DNA of 64,000 nucleotides. Source: Rhizobium redzepovicii (lineage in GTDB: Bacteria; Pseudomonadota; Alphaproteobacteria; Rhizobiales; Rhizobiaceae). Position 1 is the stretch's first letter. Every line of letters begins with the position of its first letter. The notes under the pieces are model-generated. The model saw nothing but the letters and a program-made list of their open reading frames with translations. It was not told the DNA's origin and ran no database searches. Positions 9,953-20,205 of this stretch are shown piece after piece. A program made the position numbers and the translations under genes. Where the stretch lies: assembly GCF_019793435.1 (NCBI RefSeq), contig NZ_JAILYH010000001.1, positions 62,001 through 126,000 of the forward strand, written 5' to 3'.

Positions 9953-11054
9953 TCATCGGGTCGGGGCGGCAAGACGAGGATCCTCCCCCTCCGCCTCCGA
10001 TCCGCGCATCTTGAACGGAAAAGAGACGCCGCCTGTCGTGACACCCATCGTGTTCACACGCTGGGGATGATGGAACGGCGCGAGTTGGCTGCGGATATCA
10101 GCCGAACCGATGCCGAGCCGCTCGAGGAGCTCCGTCACGACGGCGTAAAGGATTTCGAGATTGCCGTCCTCGATCTTGACCGAGATGCCGAGCGCACCGT
10201 CCGTTCCCAATCGCCGGGTTGCATCCGAAGCCCGCACGCCGATCGCATAGCTGGCATCGGCCCCGAGCTTGCCGATGAGGGCGCCGTTGAATGCGCGCAT
10301 CAGCAGCGTGCAGTAGCGTCCCTCGCCCGCGACCATGTCAGGATAGCGCACCATCGCATGGAAGATGCGGGCCAGCGCCGCACCCCGCGCCGACAGCCCC
10401 TCACCCGACCCGTCCCCGTCCGCCGCCGAAGCAAGCTTGGCATAAATGCGGGCCAGGCGGTCCAGAGGAAAAGCGGGAGTCGGAAGATTGCATCCGTCGA
10501 TCCCCCATTCGACATCCCGGACGTCTAGATCGCAGAGTTCGGCGACGGTGCGCTTGACCCTTCCCTGCATCGGATGATCCGGCAAGTGGTAGCCTTCCAT
10601 GCCCGCGCCGATCGCCCGGGCGCCGGCAAGCATGCCCACATGCTTGCCCGAGCAATTGCTGCAGACGCCCGTCGGGACAAAGTCCTCCTTGATCCATGAG
10701 CGGTTGACCGTTTCCGACAGTGAAGGATGACCGCCGCAGCGAAGGTCGGCCTCCTCGGCCTTGATCTTCGACAGCATGGCTCGCGCGCGCGATATGCCGC
10801 CCTTCGCTGCTGTGGGACGCGCACATCAGCGCAATATCCGCATCATCGAAGCCGAAACGCTCGACCCCCTCCGTCTCCAGGATGGCAAGCGCCTGGACCG
10901 GCTTAGCGGCGGAGCGGGCAAGCGTTATGCGCGCCGGATTTCCCAGCGCGTAAAGCAGCCTGCCCGTTGCATCGACGACAGCCGCGTGGACGCGATGGCT
11001 GTTCTCGACGATGCCGCCACGATCGGCGACGACGAAATCCTCACTCGGGGTCAT
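9953..11054 (-). pseudogene. ansA: Class 3 (R. etli-type) L-asparaginase, frameshifted
   Basis: The sequence encodes an asparaginase of the unusual thermolabile R. etli type, which hydrolyses asparagine to aspartate and ammonia. Residues known to matter in the R. etli enzyme are present: the SAAK Ser-Lys tandem, the SHSSE serine, the zinc site Cys/Lys in NCSGKH and Cys in DGCNLP, and the Lys in ISVKIEDG. The frame breaks at the (CG)5 tract 10782-10791: GRHIARA continues as a meaningless frame, while RAMLSKIKAEEADL resumes one frame over. The span is 1102 nt; restoring two bases gives 1104 nt and 367 residues, the length I recall for R. etli AnsA. Start ATG 11054 has GGAGAGA upstream. Either a true null allele, a slippage site or a sequencing error. 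Confidence 0.88.
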
Positions 11055-11125
11055 GTCTCTCTCCATTCATGCCGCACCCCGGCGGTAATATGCACCGCCG
11101 GGCAAGCTTGGATTGTCGATCGGTG

Positions 11126-12595
11126 TCAGGCGAGATCAAAACCGCCGCGGTCCTCGCCCTGTTCGGCGGCGAGCATGTAAATGCGCTCACGCATCAGCAG
11201 CCAGCCGACGACCAGCGCCGGAATGATCAGCGCCAGAGAAGCGACCGTGTAGGTTCCGACCGGATAGTCGAGCGCCATGAGGATCACGACGACCGCAAGG
11301 AAGCCCAGGGTCAGCAGGCCAGTATAGGGCGCGCCGAACATCCGGAATTCGGGCCGCGCCAACTTGCCTTGCCGCGACAGTTGCCACAGCTTGAGCTGGC
11401 ACAGCACGATCACGCCCCATGCGGCGATGATGCCGAGGGCGGCGACATTCAGGCCGATCTCGAAGGCCTCTGCCGGAACGACGGCGTTCAGCACGACGCC
11501 GAAGGCGGTCACGACAGCCGTCACCGCAATGCCGACATAGGGCACGCCGGATCGGTTCATCTTCGCCAGCGCCGCCGGCGCCGAGCCGGAAATCGCCATG
11601 GAATGCAGGATGCGGCCTGTGGAATAGAGGCCGGCATTGAGCGACGACAGGACGGCCGTCAGCACGACCAGGTTCATGACGACGTCGGCGCCCTGGATGC
11701 CGATCTTGCCGAAGAAGGTCACGAACGGGCTCTCGCCGCCCTTATAGGCGGTATAAGGCAGCAACAGCGACAGCAGCAGAACCGAGCCGACATAGAAGAC
11801 CACCAGGCGCAGCACGACCGTGCGGATCGCCCGCGGCATGACCTTGCGGGCATTTTCGGTTTCACCGGCGGCGGTGCCGATCAGCTCGATCGAGGCATAG
11901 GCGAACACCACGCCCTGGATCACCACCAGTGCCGGCAGGACGCTGTTCGGGAACATGCCGCCGAAATCGGTGATCGTGCTGAGACCCGGAACATGGCCGT
12001 CGATCGGCGTGCCGGTGACGACGAAGTAGACGCCGACGATCAGGAAGACGACCAGGGCGAGGACCTTGACGAGGCTGAACCAGAATTCCAGTTCACCGAA
12101 GACCTTCACCGACAGAAGGTTCATCGAGAGGACGAGGACCAGCGCCACCAACGCAAACACCCACTGATCGATCATCGCGATCCAGGGGACATAGGCCTTG
12201 AAGAAATTCATGTAGAGGGCGACCGCAGTGACGTCGGCGACCGCCGTCATCGCCCAGGTCAGCCAATACATCCAGCCAACCGCGAAGGCGAGCTTTTCAC
12301 CGTAAAATTCGCGGGCATAAGAGACGAACGAGCCCGAGGTCGGGCGATGGACGATCAGTTCGCCGAGAGCCCTCAGAACGAGAAAGGCGAAAAGGCCGCA
12401 CAAGGCATAGACCAGCACAAGTGCCGGACCGGCAGCGGCAAGCCGGCCGCCGGCGCCGAGAAACAACCCCGTGCCAATGGCGCCACCGATGGCGATCATC
12501 TGGATCTGTCGCGGCTTCAGCGCCTTGTGGTAGCCGAGATCCTCCTCGGCAAAGACCTGGCGATCCGCCTCACTTCTATTTTGCATGACTGTCAT
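11126..12595 (-). CDS. ansP: Amino acid permease (asparagine transporter)
   Basis: The 489-residue protein is an APC-superfamily amino acid permease with about 12 membrane segments. It opens with the hallmark [16 protein letters not shown] in TM1 and contains [13 protein letters not shown] and [15 protein letters not shown], consensus regions of the AAT family (AnsP, GabP, CycA). It is the first gene of the asparagine operon and would bring asparagine into the cytoplasm for the next two enzymes. GGAGGAG lies 4 bases before ATG 12595; ATG 12586 is also within reach. The substrate is inferred from operon position. Confidence 0.9.
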   Translation of the reverse strand: MTVMQNRSEADRQVFAEEDLGYHKALKPRQIQMIAIGGAIGTGLFLGAGGRLAAAGPALVLVYALCGLFAFLVLRALGELIVHRPTSGSFVSYAREFYGEKLAFAVGWMYWLTWAMTAVADVTAVALYMNFFKAYVPWIAMIDQWVFALVALVLVLSMNLLSVKVFGELEFWFSLVKVLALVVFLIVGVYFVVTGTPIDGHVPGLSTITDFGGMFPNSVLPALVVIQGVVFAYASIELIGTAAGETENARKVMPRAIRTVVLRLVVFYVGSVLLLSLLLPYTAYKGGESPFVTFFGKIGIQGADVVMNLVVLTAVLSSLNAGLYSTGRILHSMAISGSAPAALAKMNRSGVPYVGIAVTAVVTAFGVVLNAVVPAEAFEIGLNVAALGIIAAWGVIVLCQLKLWQLSRQGKLARPEFRMFGAPYTGLLTLGFLAVVVILMALDYPVGTYTVASLALIIPALVVGWLLMRERIYMLAAEQGEDRGGFDLA

Positions 12596-12818
12596 TTCTC
12601 CTCCCTCCATGGGTTCGGCAACCTCCCGGCCGCCCCTCCGTGCAGACCTAGAAAGATGTTAATCTGCTATGCGGTCTGACAGGTTTGGCGATTTAAGGAA
12701 AAACCACCCTGCAGTCAAGGATTTTCACTCTGCTATTTGTGGATGCGTCACCGCCGGCCTGTGGAAAGCCAGCGTCTGGCGACTGAACAACGTCGCTTCC
12801 TTGCGCTGGGCGACAAAC
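12596..12818. promoter_or_regulatory. Promoter region of the ans operon
   Basis: The 220 bp between the GntR gene and ansP carry the operon promoter. CGGTCTGACAG at 12672-12682 fits the GT-N3-AC core typical of FadR-subfamily GntR sites and lies about 80 bp upstream of ansP. It is a single short match, so only suggestive. Confidence 0.4.
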
Positions 12819-13526
12819 TTAGCGCGGCGCGGCGCCGATGATGCGGCTGACAGCCGCCTCGACCTTCCTGAGATGAATTTCCATTGCCGTCTGGGCCTCG
12901 GCCTCCGACCCTATCCGAATGGCTTCGACGATGGCGCGATGCTCTTCATTCGATTCCTGACGGCGTGGCCCCAAGGCGGTCAGCAGCCCGGATTGCTGCG
13001 CCATCGCCTCGCGGACGTCATCGACGATGTCGCGAAAGACGGCATTCTTTGACGCCTCGGCGATCAGCCCGTGAAAATCCGAATCCAGCCGCACCCAGGC
13101 CTCGGTATCTTCTTCCCGCTCCATCCGGCCGCAAAGGAGAAGCAGCCGGGACAGCTCGTCATCGCTTCGGCGCAGCGCTGCCCAGCCGGCAGCGGATACT
13201 TCGACGAAGGGCCGCGCCTCCACCAGATCACGCGCCGAATAATCGCCGTAACGGATATCTCGGCCACCGCCAGCCGCGAGCACATAGGTTCCGCTTCCCG
13301 TTCGCGTCTCCGTCAGCCCCAAAATCTGTAGCGAGCGCAGCGCTTCCCGCACGATCGGACGGCTGACACCGTATTTCGTCGCAAGCTTGGCTTCCGACGG
13401 CAGCTTGGAACCGGCGGCAAAACGGCCGGATAGAATGAGATTGCGCAGTTCCTCGAACACCAGTTCCGAGGCGCTTTTTCGACTGAGGATCGCGGAGTCG
13501 GATAGCCAGTCTTCTAGATCGTTCAT
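12819..13526 (-). CDS. GntR family regulator, FadR subfamily (1)
   Basis: This 235-residue regulator has an N-terminal winged helix (KLATKYGVSRPIVREALRSLQILGL, residues about 47-71) and a C-terminal FCD ligand domain with the metal-binding pattern DSDFH, EEHRAI and EIHLRK. It would bind an organic or amino acid and control nearby catabolic genes. It is immediately upstream of the ans operon on the same strand, which makes it the best candidate for control of that operon. It is a clear paralogue of the next gene. Confidence 0.9.
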   Translation of the reverse strand: MNDLEDWLSDSAILSRKSASELVFEELRNLILSGRFAAGSKLPSEAKLATKYGVSRPIVREALRSLQILGLTETRTGSGTYVLAAGGGRDIRYGDYSARDLVEARPFVEVSAAGWAALRRSDDELSRLLLLCGRMEREEDTEAWVRLDSDFHGLIAEASKNAVFRDIVDDVREAMAQQSGLLTALGPRRQESNEEHRAIVEAIRIGSEAEAQTAMEIHLRKVEAAVSRIIGAAPR

Positions 13527-13550
13527 CGCTTTGTCTTCGATCGGCAGAGC

Positions 13551-13564
13551 CCCGGACGTCCGGG
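13551..13564. promoter_or_regulatory. 14 bp perfect palindrome upstream of the GntR gene
   Basis: CCCGGACGTCCGGG is a perfect 14 bp palindrome in the 60 bp between the two GntR genes, 25 bp before the start codon of the first. It may be a binding site for one of the two regulators. It lacks the usual GT-N3-AC spacing of FadR sites, so the binder is uncertain. Confidence 0.35.
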
Positions 13565-13586
13565 CGCGAAATTGAAAATCATGTCG

Positions 13587-14336
13587 TCAGCGGCGATTCT
13601 CTTCACCGGCAATGCCGATGATGGACCGCTTGACCTCCAGCAGGTGCTCGGCCATGGCTGCCCGCGCATCCCCCTCGCTGCCTGCGGTTACGGCCTGGAG
13701 AATGCGGCGGTGCTCGGCGTTGGAGGCTTTACGCCGGCCGCGAACATGCTCCACCAGTTCCGATTGCGTCGAAAGCGCCCCGCGGACATCGGCAACGACC
13801 TTCCCGAAGATCGCATTGCCGGAGGCTTCGGCGATCCCTCCGTGAAACTCAGCGTCCATCCGCACCCATATCTGGACGTCCTCCTCCACGTCCATCCGGT
13901 CGCACAAGGATGTGAGCGATGCGAGCTGCTCGTTCGAGCGCCGCAATGCGGCCCAGCCCGCAGCCGGGATCTCGATACAGGGGCGCGCCTCCATGAGATC
14001 GCGGGCGGAATAAGCGCCGCCGCCGAGCTGCCGCGCCGGGCTTTCCGAAACGACGAAGGTGCCCCGCCCGGTTCTGGTCTGTGTGAAGCCCAGCGTCTGC
14101 AGCGAGCGGAGCGCTTCACGTACGATCGCCCGGCTGATGCCGTAACGTTCGGCGAGTTGCACCTCCGCGGGAAGACGGGTTCCGAGCGCCAGTTTCCGAC
14201 TAACAATCGCCGTGCGGAGATCTTCGAAGACCGCCTCGGCAGCGTTTCTTCGGCTTATCTCTTTCTTCGCCGACAACCATGAATCCATATCCTGCATCGA
14301 AGGACGATGCGGGCATTCGAAAGAGCTGTCAAGCAA
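13587..14336 (-). CDS. GntR family regulator, FadR subfamily (2)
   Basis: The 249-residue product has the same architecture as its neighbour: HTH (QLAERYGISRAIVREALRSLQTLGF) and FCD domain with DAEFH, AEHRRI and AEHLLE ligands. The two share about half their residues, including a long identical REALRSLQ region, and the WLS.. segment near the start, which indicates tandem duplication. An inner ATG (MQDMDSWLS, 14297) could also be the start. Divergence after duplication may have given one of them another target. Confidence 0.9.
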   Translation of the reverse strand: MLDSSFECPHRPSMQDMDSWLSAKKEISRRNAAEAVFEDLRTAIVSRKLALGTRLPAEVQLAERYGISRAIVREALRSLQTLGFTQTRTGRGTFVVSESPARQLGGGAYSARDLMEARPCIEIPAAGWAALRRSNEQLASLTSLCDRMDVEEDVQIWVRMDAEFHGGIAEASGNAIFGKVVADVRGALSTQSELVEHVRGRRKASNAEHRRILQAVTAGSEGDARAAMAEHLLEVKRSIIGIAGEENRR

Positions 14337-14937
14337 CCGGACAAGTGCGCGGAAAAGGCGCTGTCAGCATCTCGGCGCGGTACGCGAAGTTGCGGTTGAT
14401 GGCCTTTTAGAGCAGATAGCGGAAGCGCTCTGGCGTGGCAGACCATGCATTTATCGGAAAGGCTTCTGCGTCGCATTCGTCGCCGCCAAGAGATCAGCGA
14501 GCCGTCAACTCGATTCGGACACGCTGCGCAAGCGGTTCCCCTCAGCAATCGAGGGCAGAAGCTATAGGTCGCGACGCCACGGTAGGCAAGCCACGACAGG
14601 CCCTCGATCGGCTCCTCATCCTGCGCGCTCGTGTAATCGCCTGCGGGTGCATTTCACCGACAGATCGGGAATTCTACAAATACTTTATCGGGACCAATTT
14701 CCGGGCGTAAATATTTTTATAATTTTATAATGGTGACCGAAAAGACATTCAGGTAAAATACTTGATCAATAAAACCATTTCGACATTTTATTGTGTTATT
14801 CTAAAAGCATGACCTCTTGGAAGTTCCATAGATCGGTTTTTACAACGAAATACACACCGACTTCACCGGCCATGCTAGACAAGCAGGAGGCCAGCATGGT
14901 GGCCTCGCGAATTCACAATAAAAAAAGGAGGCAGCAA
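14337..14937. other. Intergenic region, no gene recognised
   Basis: About 600 bp. The first 350 bp have high GC and no ORF with a ribosome-binding site; 14700-14830 is markedly AT-rich (runs such as TATTTTTATAATTTTATAAT) and could hold the promoter of the small gene at 14938. No repeats or RNA structures were recognised. Confidence 0.4.
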
Positions 14938-15276
14938 ATGTCGAGGCATAACAACGCCAAACCCTTTATCGCCAGTGACCGCCGCGACTTTGGCGCCAAC
15001 GGCAGGCGCCCGCACGGCAATCCCTCCGCAAAGGAATTGATCGCCCATGCCGTCGCCGCACGCACCGACCTCGCCGCGCAACCTGAGGAAGCGCGCGCAT
15101 CTGACGAACTCCGTCAAGCAAAGAAGCCGCGGCATCATTTCACAAAACGTCGAAACGCTGAGACCGAAGATATGAGTCTGGCTGTCCGGGAACTTCCCAC
15201 AATGGGTGAACTCAAGCAGGCGCGGAGCGATCACAGCATGAAGATCGCCACTCGGGAAGCTGAGAGGCGTGCCTAG
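14938..15276 (+). CDS. Small basic protein of unknown function
   Basis: 112 residues, starting MSRHNNAKPFIASDRRD, rich in Arg, Lys, His and Ala, with no membrane segment or signal peptide. A strong AAGGAGG lies 6 bases before ATG 14938, and the upstream DNA is AT-rich, supporting a real gene. The central part (SAKELIAHAVAARTDLAAQ) could be helical. I do not recognise a family. It stands alone in a sparse region. Confidence 0.6.
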   Translation: MSRHNNAKPFIASDRRDFGANGRRPHGNPSAKELIAHAVAARTDLAAQPEEARASDELRQAKKPRHHFTKRRNAETEDMSLAVRELPTMGELKQARSDHSMKIATREAERRA

Positions 15277-16493
15277 GCGGGTGGCTCAGCGCTCTAATCG
15301 GATCGAAGTCTGGATCAGATCTTGGTGGAAGCAGTGGTTGCGCAAGTGCTCTATCAACTTGAGCAAGACCAGACCGGCAGGCTCGCCTCGCGCCAGCATT
15401 CTATCGATCGGGCCCTGCTGAATGCAGATCATCTGCCGGTCGACAATCACTGCCAGCGCGAGTTCCAGGTCCTTCGGGGAATTGGTCGTAAGACAGCGAC
15501 TTCGTATTCAGGGCTTCCATCCCGGCGAGCTTCACCGTCATCATTATAATTTTTAAGGGATGGTTATGGTAGTAATCATCACAACTGAAACTGCTGCGAA
15601 ACGCGACGAGAATTGGCGACTGCTGTCCATCCTCAAGCGAGCGGACTACGCGACGACAGATCTCGTTGCTTCGGAAAATGGCGACCGTCGCGAAGGGGTG
15701 ATGGTAGTCCGGCGCATCAGGGCAGCGACGATCTGGGTGCCCGCCTACCCCTCTTAGAGGCGGCGGAAGATGGGCGCCGATCCTGAGGCTTTGGCATCAT
15801 GGGAAAACGAAGGGAGCGCAACCTGAGCCGGACGCCCCTGCGGAAAGAACTTGATGACCCCGTGAGGCGATTGAGCGAGGAATGCCGAACCATCGTCGTG
15901 TTCGCTGATATGGAGATGCCGCGCCATGGTTATCCTGCAGCGACCATGCCAATTACAGGCGCGATTGCCGGCATGCTGTCGGGTGATAGCACCATTGCTC
16001 CGGCTTGAGTAAAGGCTGACGGAATCTTCCTTGCACCGAGTTCATTCGGAGGCCGGGCGGCACACATGTGGTAAGTGGCCCTATTGCGCGGACCAACATG
16101 ATTAAATGAAAGAGATCTCGCCGCCCATCCTTCGAAATACGCGTCAGACCGGATGACGCGGCAGAAAAGATCCAGATATGCGCGAGAGATGAGATGGCTT
16201 CGAACGCAATTCAGGACGTGATCGAGAGCGCGTTGCGTCCTGCAGGCCTGAAGAAGGACGGCAAACAGAGCGGAAACCGACCGCTAGTCACGTAGAATCA
16301 GGAGATTTATAAGTATTTTTAAATGTCCGCGGCGCATTGCAAAGCACAATCTTGATCGCTTTCCGTTCATCCCAAATATTTAATTTGCCAGCCGCATTGA
16401 TTAGGCGCAGGATAGATCTTCAGTAGCTTTTTACCCGGGCGCTACTGCGTGGAGGCTGACGGTTCCCTTCGCCCCAAAATTAAGGAGGGCAGC
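15277..16493. other. Gene-poor region with short unsupported ORFs
   Basis: About 1.2 kb. Plus-strand ORFs at 15322-15549, 15560-15757, 15799-16008 and a 33-codon one at 16194-16295 (MASNAIQDVIESALRPAG) follow each other, but none has a recognisable domain or a convincing ribosome-binding site except weakly the last. The region could be decayed coding DNA or small accessory genes. AT-rich DNA at 16300-16420 precedes the next supported gene. Confidence 0.4.
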
Positions 16494-16814
16494 ATGTCTT
16501 CCAATCTCCACATGTCTGTTCGGACCTCTGACATGGCTATATTGCAGGGCGTACTCGACAACGCAGGATACGATTGCACAAGTAGCCTCGAAGATCCCAA
16601 ATGTTACAACATCGCCGTCAAATTGCTGTTCAAGCTTTACAATGATGGAATGACCTCGCCCGCCGCCCTTACTATCGAACTCAGCCGGCACTTTGGAAAA
16701 GCACCACTGTCCTCGAAATCCTCCGCGGAGTTCGAAAAGAATCGCAAACTGATACAAGGAATCGGACCAGTCGTTGTGGTCAGTCGCCTACCGGCGCCTG
16801 AGCAGACTCGTTAA
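16494..16814 (+). CDS. Hypothetical protein, 106 residues
   Basis: ATG 16494 is preceded by AAGGAGGGCAGC, a near-ideal ribosome-binding site, and by an AT-rich stretch. The protein reads MSSNLHMSVRTSDMAILQGVLDNAGYD and then NIAVKLLFKLYNDGMTSPAALTIELSRHF, a helical soluble protein with no known motif. The last 20 residues look less like a natural ending and may reflect a displaced stop codon. Likely a conserved rhizobial unknown. Confidence 0.6.
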   Translation: MSSNLHMSVRTSDMAILQGVLDNAGYDCTSSLEDPKCYNIAVKLLFKLYNDGMTSPAALTIELSRHFGKAPLSSKSSAEFEKNRKLIQGIGPVVVVSRLPAPEQTR

Positions 16815-16960
16815 GTTACTTCTCGCAAACCTCATCCAGTCTCGGTCATCTTTCGACAGTCGCTTTATCAAGCGCGCGATTTCCGACAGATTCCGCTCTC
16901 CAAAGAGACAGGCGGCACCTTTAGCGCATGCGGTTGGTGAGGAACGTAGGGAAGCGCACA

Positions 16961-17254
16961 ATGATGACATCGTCCGACGCCGCCACGCTTCTCCAGGATG
17001 CAGCGGACCGGATCGCGGACATCCCGCGTTCTGATCTGCAGATTATGCTTCGGCGAGCGGCACTCCGGCTGCGCAATGCGACGACTGTTTCTATGGAAGA
17101 CGATGTTGATGAAGTCTTGCGGGACCTCGCCGGCGAACTCGGGCAAACACGGGAAGACGTGATGAGATACATCATCAGGGAGTGGATGGTAAAGAACAGC
17201 TTCCTGTCCGGGCATGTGCTGGACGAGGATGGCGAGTTGGGCGGATCGGCATAA
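16961..17254 (+). CDS. Hypothetical protein, 97 residues
   Basis: Starts MMTSSDAATLLQDAADRIADIP after GGGAAG. The acidic C-terminal half includes DEVLRDLAGELGQTREDVMRYIIREWMVKN, which has the length and pattern of a ribbon-helix-helix-like segment (two helices with a basic/hydrophobic face), so a DNA-binding role is possible. No operon partner is seen; the preceding gene ends 146 bp upstream. Function unknown. Confidence 0.6.
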   Translation: MMTSSDAATLLQDAADRIADIPRSDLQIMLRRAALRLRNATTVSMEDDVDEVLRDLAGELGQTREDVMRYIIREWMVKNSFLSGHVLDEDGELGGSA

Positions 17255-17447
17255 CCTTGCCACGTCTGAGCTCGACATGGAATCGCGACAGAGTTTCAGA
17301 CGCCCTTTACACTAACTTATCAGATGTGTCGCGTCGGCGGCATGAAACGATAATCCCTGTAACTTCGTATTTGAACCGGCGTCCGCTTGGCCCCGAACAC
17401 AAGGCTTTATCGTCGTTGCTTGCGGAACTAAGTTCCGGCGACCGACG

Positions 17448-18269
17448 CTACCAGAGCTTCACGTGCCGGTTGACGTCCTTGTAGAGCAGGTAGCGGAACC
17501 GGCCGGGGCCGCCGGCGTAGCAGGCCTGCGGGCAGAAGGCGCGCAGCCACATGAAATCGCCGGCCTCGACCTCGACCCAGTCCTGGTTGAGGCGATAGAC
17601 CGCCTTGCCCTCGAGCACATAGAGCCCGTGCTCCATGACATGGGTTTCCATGAAGGGGATCACCGCGCCCGGCTCCAGCGTGACGATATTGACGTGCATG
17701 TCGTAGCGCACATCGGCCGGATCGATGAAGCGGGTCGTGCCCCAGCGGCCGTCGGTGTCGGGCATGGCCCGGATCGGATGGTCGTCCTCATGGGTGACGA
17801 TCGCCGGCGGCGGCTCCAGCCCGTCGACCTCCTGAAAGGCCTTGCGGACCCAGTGGAAGATTACAGCAGCCGAGCCGTCATTCTTCAGACGCCAGGCCGA
17901 ACCGGCGGGGATATAGACGAAGGAGCCGGCGCGCAGCGTATGGCTGACACCTTCGAGTTCCACCGTCATGCCGCCTTCGACGACGAAGAGCACCGCTTCG
18001 GCCCGCTTGTCCGGCTCCGGCCGGTCGCTTCCGCCACCCGGCTGAACCTCCATCACATATTGCGAGAAGGTCTCGGAGAAGCCGGAAAGCGGACGGGAGA
18101 GAACCCATGCCCGCGTTCCCGTCCAATGCGGCAGGAGGCTGGTGACGATATCGCTCATGACGCCGCGGGGGATGACCGCGTAAGCCGTGGTGAAAACGGC
18201 CCTGCCGGAAAGCAACTGGGTCTGCGGCGGCAAACCGCCGAGCTTCGAAAAATACTCTGTCTTGTCCAT
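17448..18269 (-). CDS. AllE-like cupin, (S)-ureidoglycine aminohydrolase family
   Basis: The 273-residue protein has two cupin halves. The second contains the AllE metal-site signature: ETHVMEHGLYVLEGKAVY with His, Glu and His ligands, then DFMWLRAFCPQACYAGG and a YLLYKDVNRH end. The family releases ammonia from (S)-ureidoglycine in purine breakdown and needs Mn(II). No allantoinase or allantoate gene is nearby, and the gene is last in an operon with a peptide-type importer, RidA and a PLP enzyme, so it may act on another ureido or amino compound. Start ATG 18269 (MDKTEYF) gives the family length. Confidence 0.85.
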   Translation of the reverse strand: MDKTEYFSKLGGLPPQTQLLSGRAVFTTAYAVIPRGVMSDIVTSLLPHWTGTRAWVLSRPLSGFSETFSQYVMEVQPGGGSDRPEPDKRAEAVLFVVEGGMTVELEGVSHTLRAGSFVYIPAGSAWRLKNDGSAAVIFHWVRKAFQEVDGLEPPPAIVTHEDDHPIRAMPDTDGRWGTTRFIDPADVRYDMHVNIVTLEPGAVIPFMETHVMEHGLYVLEGKAVYRLNQDWVEVEAGDFMWLRAFCPQACYAGGPGRFRYLLYKDVNRHVKLW

Positions 18270-18348
18270 TGATGCGGCTTTCCGGGCAGATGTCTCTGCA
18301 TCTGCTTTATGCGCCGCCGGCCGGTTAAGCAACTCCCAACGCCTTTCG

Positions 18349-20184
18349 TTACCGGTCGGCCATCACCAGATGGCCCGGCCCGACTTCACGATACAAGGTG
18401 GCCGGAGGCTGGTAGTCCACGGCACGCATCGGGCTCTTGATTTCGTCATTCGCCACCATGCGTTTTTCGTGGCGCCGATCGGGATCCGGCACGGGCACGG
18501 CGGCGATGAGCTTCTTGGTATAGGCATGCTGCGGATTTTCGAAGACGGCGGCGCGCGGGCCGATCTCGACGATCTCGCCGAGATACATCACCGCCACCCG
18601 GTGGCTGACGCGCTCGACCACCGCCATGTCGTGCGAGATGAACAGGAAGGCGAGGTTGAGGCTCTGCTGCAGGTCGAGCATCAGGTTGATGACCTGCGCC
18701 TTGATCGACACGTCGAGCGCCGACACGCTTTCATCGGCGACGATGACCTTCGGCTGCAGGGCAAGCGCCCGGGCGATGCAGATGCGCTGGCGCTGGCCGC
18801 CGGAAAATTCATGCGGATAACGCGCCGCCATGTCCGGGGAGAGCCCGACCTTGACCAGCAGATCGGCGACGACCTCCCTCGCCTCTCTTGCGCTGCCCAT
18901 CCGGTGCTCGAGATAGGGCTCTGCGATCGCTGCACCCACCGTCATGCGCGGATTGAGGCTGGCGAACGGATCCTGGAAGATCATCTGCACGGATTTGCGC
19001 ATCTCGCGCAGATCCTTCCTGTCGAGGCCGAGCACCTCCCTGCCCTCGACGAGAACGGAACCCGCCTGCGGCTCGATGAGACGCATGATGGCGCGGCCCG
19101 TCGTCGATTTACCGCAGCCGGACTCACCGACGAGCGACAGCGTCTCGCCGGCATGAAGATCGAAGGAGACGTTTTCGACCGCATGCACGCGGCTGGTCAG
19201 CCGGCCGAACAGGCCGGAATGGATATCGAAACGCTTGGTGAGGTTCTTCACCTGCAAGACCGGCGTCGCGGCGACGGTATCGGCGGCCTCAGCCGGTATG
19301 TCCGATTCGCCTGTCGCCGTATTGACCACGGGAAAACGCAGCGGCCGCCGGCGGCCCTGCATCGAGCCGAGCACCGGCACGGCCGACAGCAGCGCCCTGG
19401 TATAAGGGTGTTTGCCGCGGTGGAAAATATCGGCGGTGGCACCGCTTTCCACCTGTTCCCCGCGATACATCACCACCGTCCGATCGGCGATCTCGGCGAC
19501 GACACCCATGTCATGGGTAATGAAGAGGACGGAGGTCCCCTCCTCTTCCTGCAGCATCTTGATGAGATCGAGGATCTGGCCCTGGATCGTCACGTCGAGG
19601 GCCGTCGTCGGCTCGTCGGCGATCAAGAGTTTCGGCCGGCTGGCGAGCGCCATGGCGATCATCACCCGCTGGCGCATGCCGCCGGAGAAACGATGCGGAT
19701 ATTCGTCGAAGCGCGAGGCGGCAGAGGGGATGCGGACTTTTTCCAGCAGCCTGATCGTCTCGGCCCTGGCATCGGTCCGGCTCATATCGGAATGGCAGAG
19801 CAGCGCTTCGGAAATCTGATCGCCAATGGTGAAGAGCGGATTGAGCGAGGTCATCGGCTCCTGGAAGATCATCGCCACCTCGTTGCCGCGCACCTGCCGC
19901 ATGGCCTGTTCCGGCAAGGCCAGCAAGTCGCGCCCACCGAGCATGACGCGGCCTTCGATGCGGCTCATGTCCGGCTGCAGCAGCCGCATGATCGAGAGCG
20001 AGGTGACGCTCTTGCCCGAGCCGGATTCACCGACGATCGCCACGGTTTCACCGGGTGCGACGGTGAAGGAGACATCGCGCACCACCGGTTTCCAGGCGCC
20101 GTCGACCAGAAAGGACGTCGTCAGCCCCTCGACGGAAAGAACGGTGCTGGCTGAAGCGATCGATTGTGCTTGGACGCTGCCCAT
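18349..20184 (-). CDS. Peptide-type ABC importer, fused double ATPase (DppD-DppF)
   Basis: The 611-residue protein has two complete ATPase domains, each with Walker A ([11 protein letters not shown] near residue 53; [11 protein letters not shown] near 353), signature ([24 protein letters not shown]), Walker B ([24 protein letters not shown]) and switch His (FITHD; FISHD). Each ends with the oligopeptide/dipeptide C-terminal region that includes HPYTRALL or HAYTKKLI. Note ADES in place of ADEP in the second domain, a variant common in this subfamily. Such fusions (GsiA-like) power uptake of di- and oligopeptides, glutathione or opine-like compounds. It lies 21 bp after the PLP enzyme gene. Confidence 0.93.
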   Translation of the reverse strand: MGSVQAQSIASASTVLSVEGLTTSFLVDGAWKPVVRDVSFTVAPGETVAIVGESGSGKSVTSLSIMRLLQPDMSRIEGRVMLGGRDLLALPEQAMRQVRGNEVAMIFQEPMTSLNPLFTIGDQISEALLCHSDMSRTDARAETIRLLEKVRIPSAASRFDEYPHRFSGGMRQRVMIAMALASRPKLLIADEPTTALDVTIQGQILDLIKMLQEEEGTSVLFITHDMGVVAEIADRTVVMYRGEQVESGATADIFHRGKHPYTRALLSAVPVLGSMQGRRRPLRFPVVNTATGESDIPAEAADTVAATPVLQVKNLTKRFDIHSGLFGRLTSRVHAVENVSFDLHAGETLSLVGESGCGKSTTGRAIMRLIEPQAGSVLVEGREVLGLDRKDLREMRKSVQMIFQDPFASLNPRMTVGAAIAEPYLEHRMGSAREAREVVADLLVKVGLSPDMAARYPHEFSGGQRQRICIARALALQPKVIVADESVSALDVSIKAQVINLMLDLQQSLNLAFLFISHDMAVVERVSHRVAVMYLGEIVEIGPRAAVFENPQHAYTKKLIAAVPVPDPDRRHEKRMVANDEIKSPMRAVDYQPPATLYREVGPGHLVMADR

Positions 20185-20205
20185 GTCAGTCGGTTCCTTT
20201 GCGGC

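Noticed and set aside
10967-12679. Plus-strand ORF of 570 codons
   Set aside because: Antisense to the amino acid permease; extreme Gln/His/Asp/Arg content and no domain.
17423-17437. CGGAAC-TAA-GTTCCG hairpin after the AllE-like gene
   Set aside because: Six bp stem without U tract; could end the operon but too weak to annotate as a terminator.
18187-20154. Plus-strand ORF of 655 codons
   Set aside because: Exactly antisense to the fused double ATPase with complete Walker motifs.
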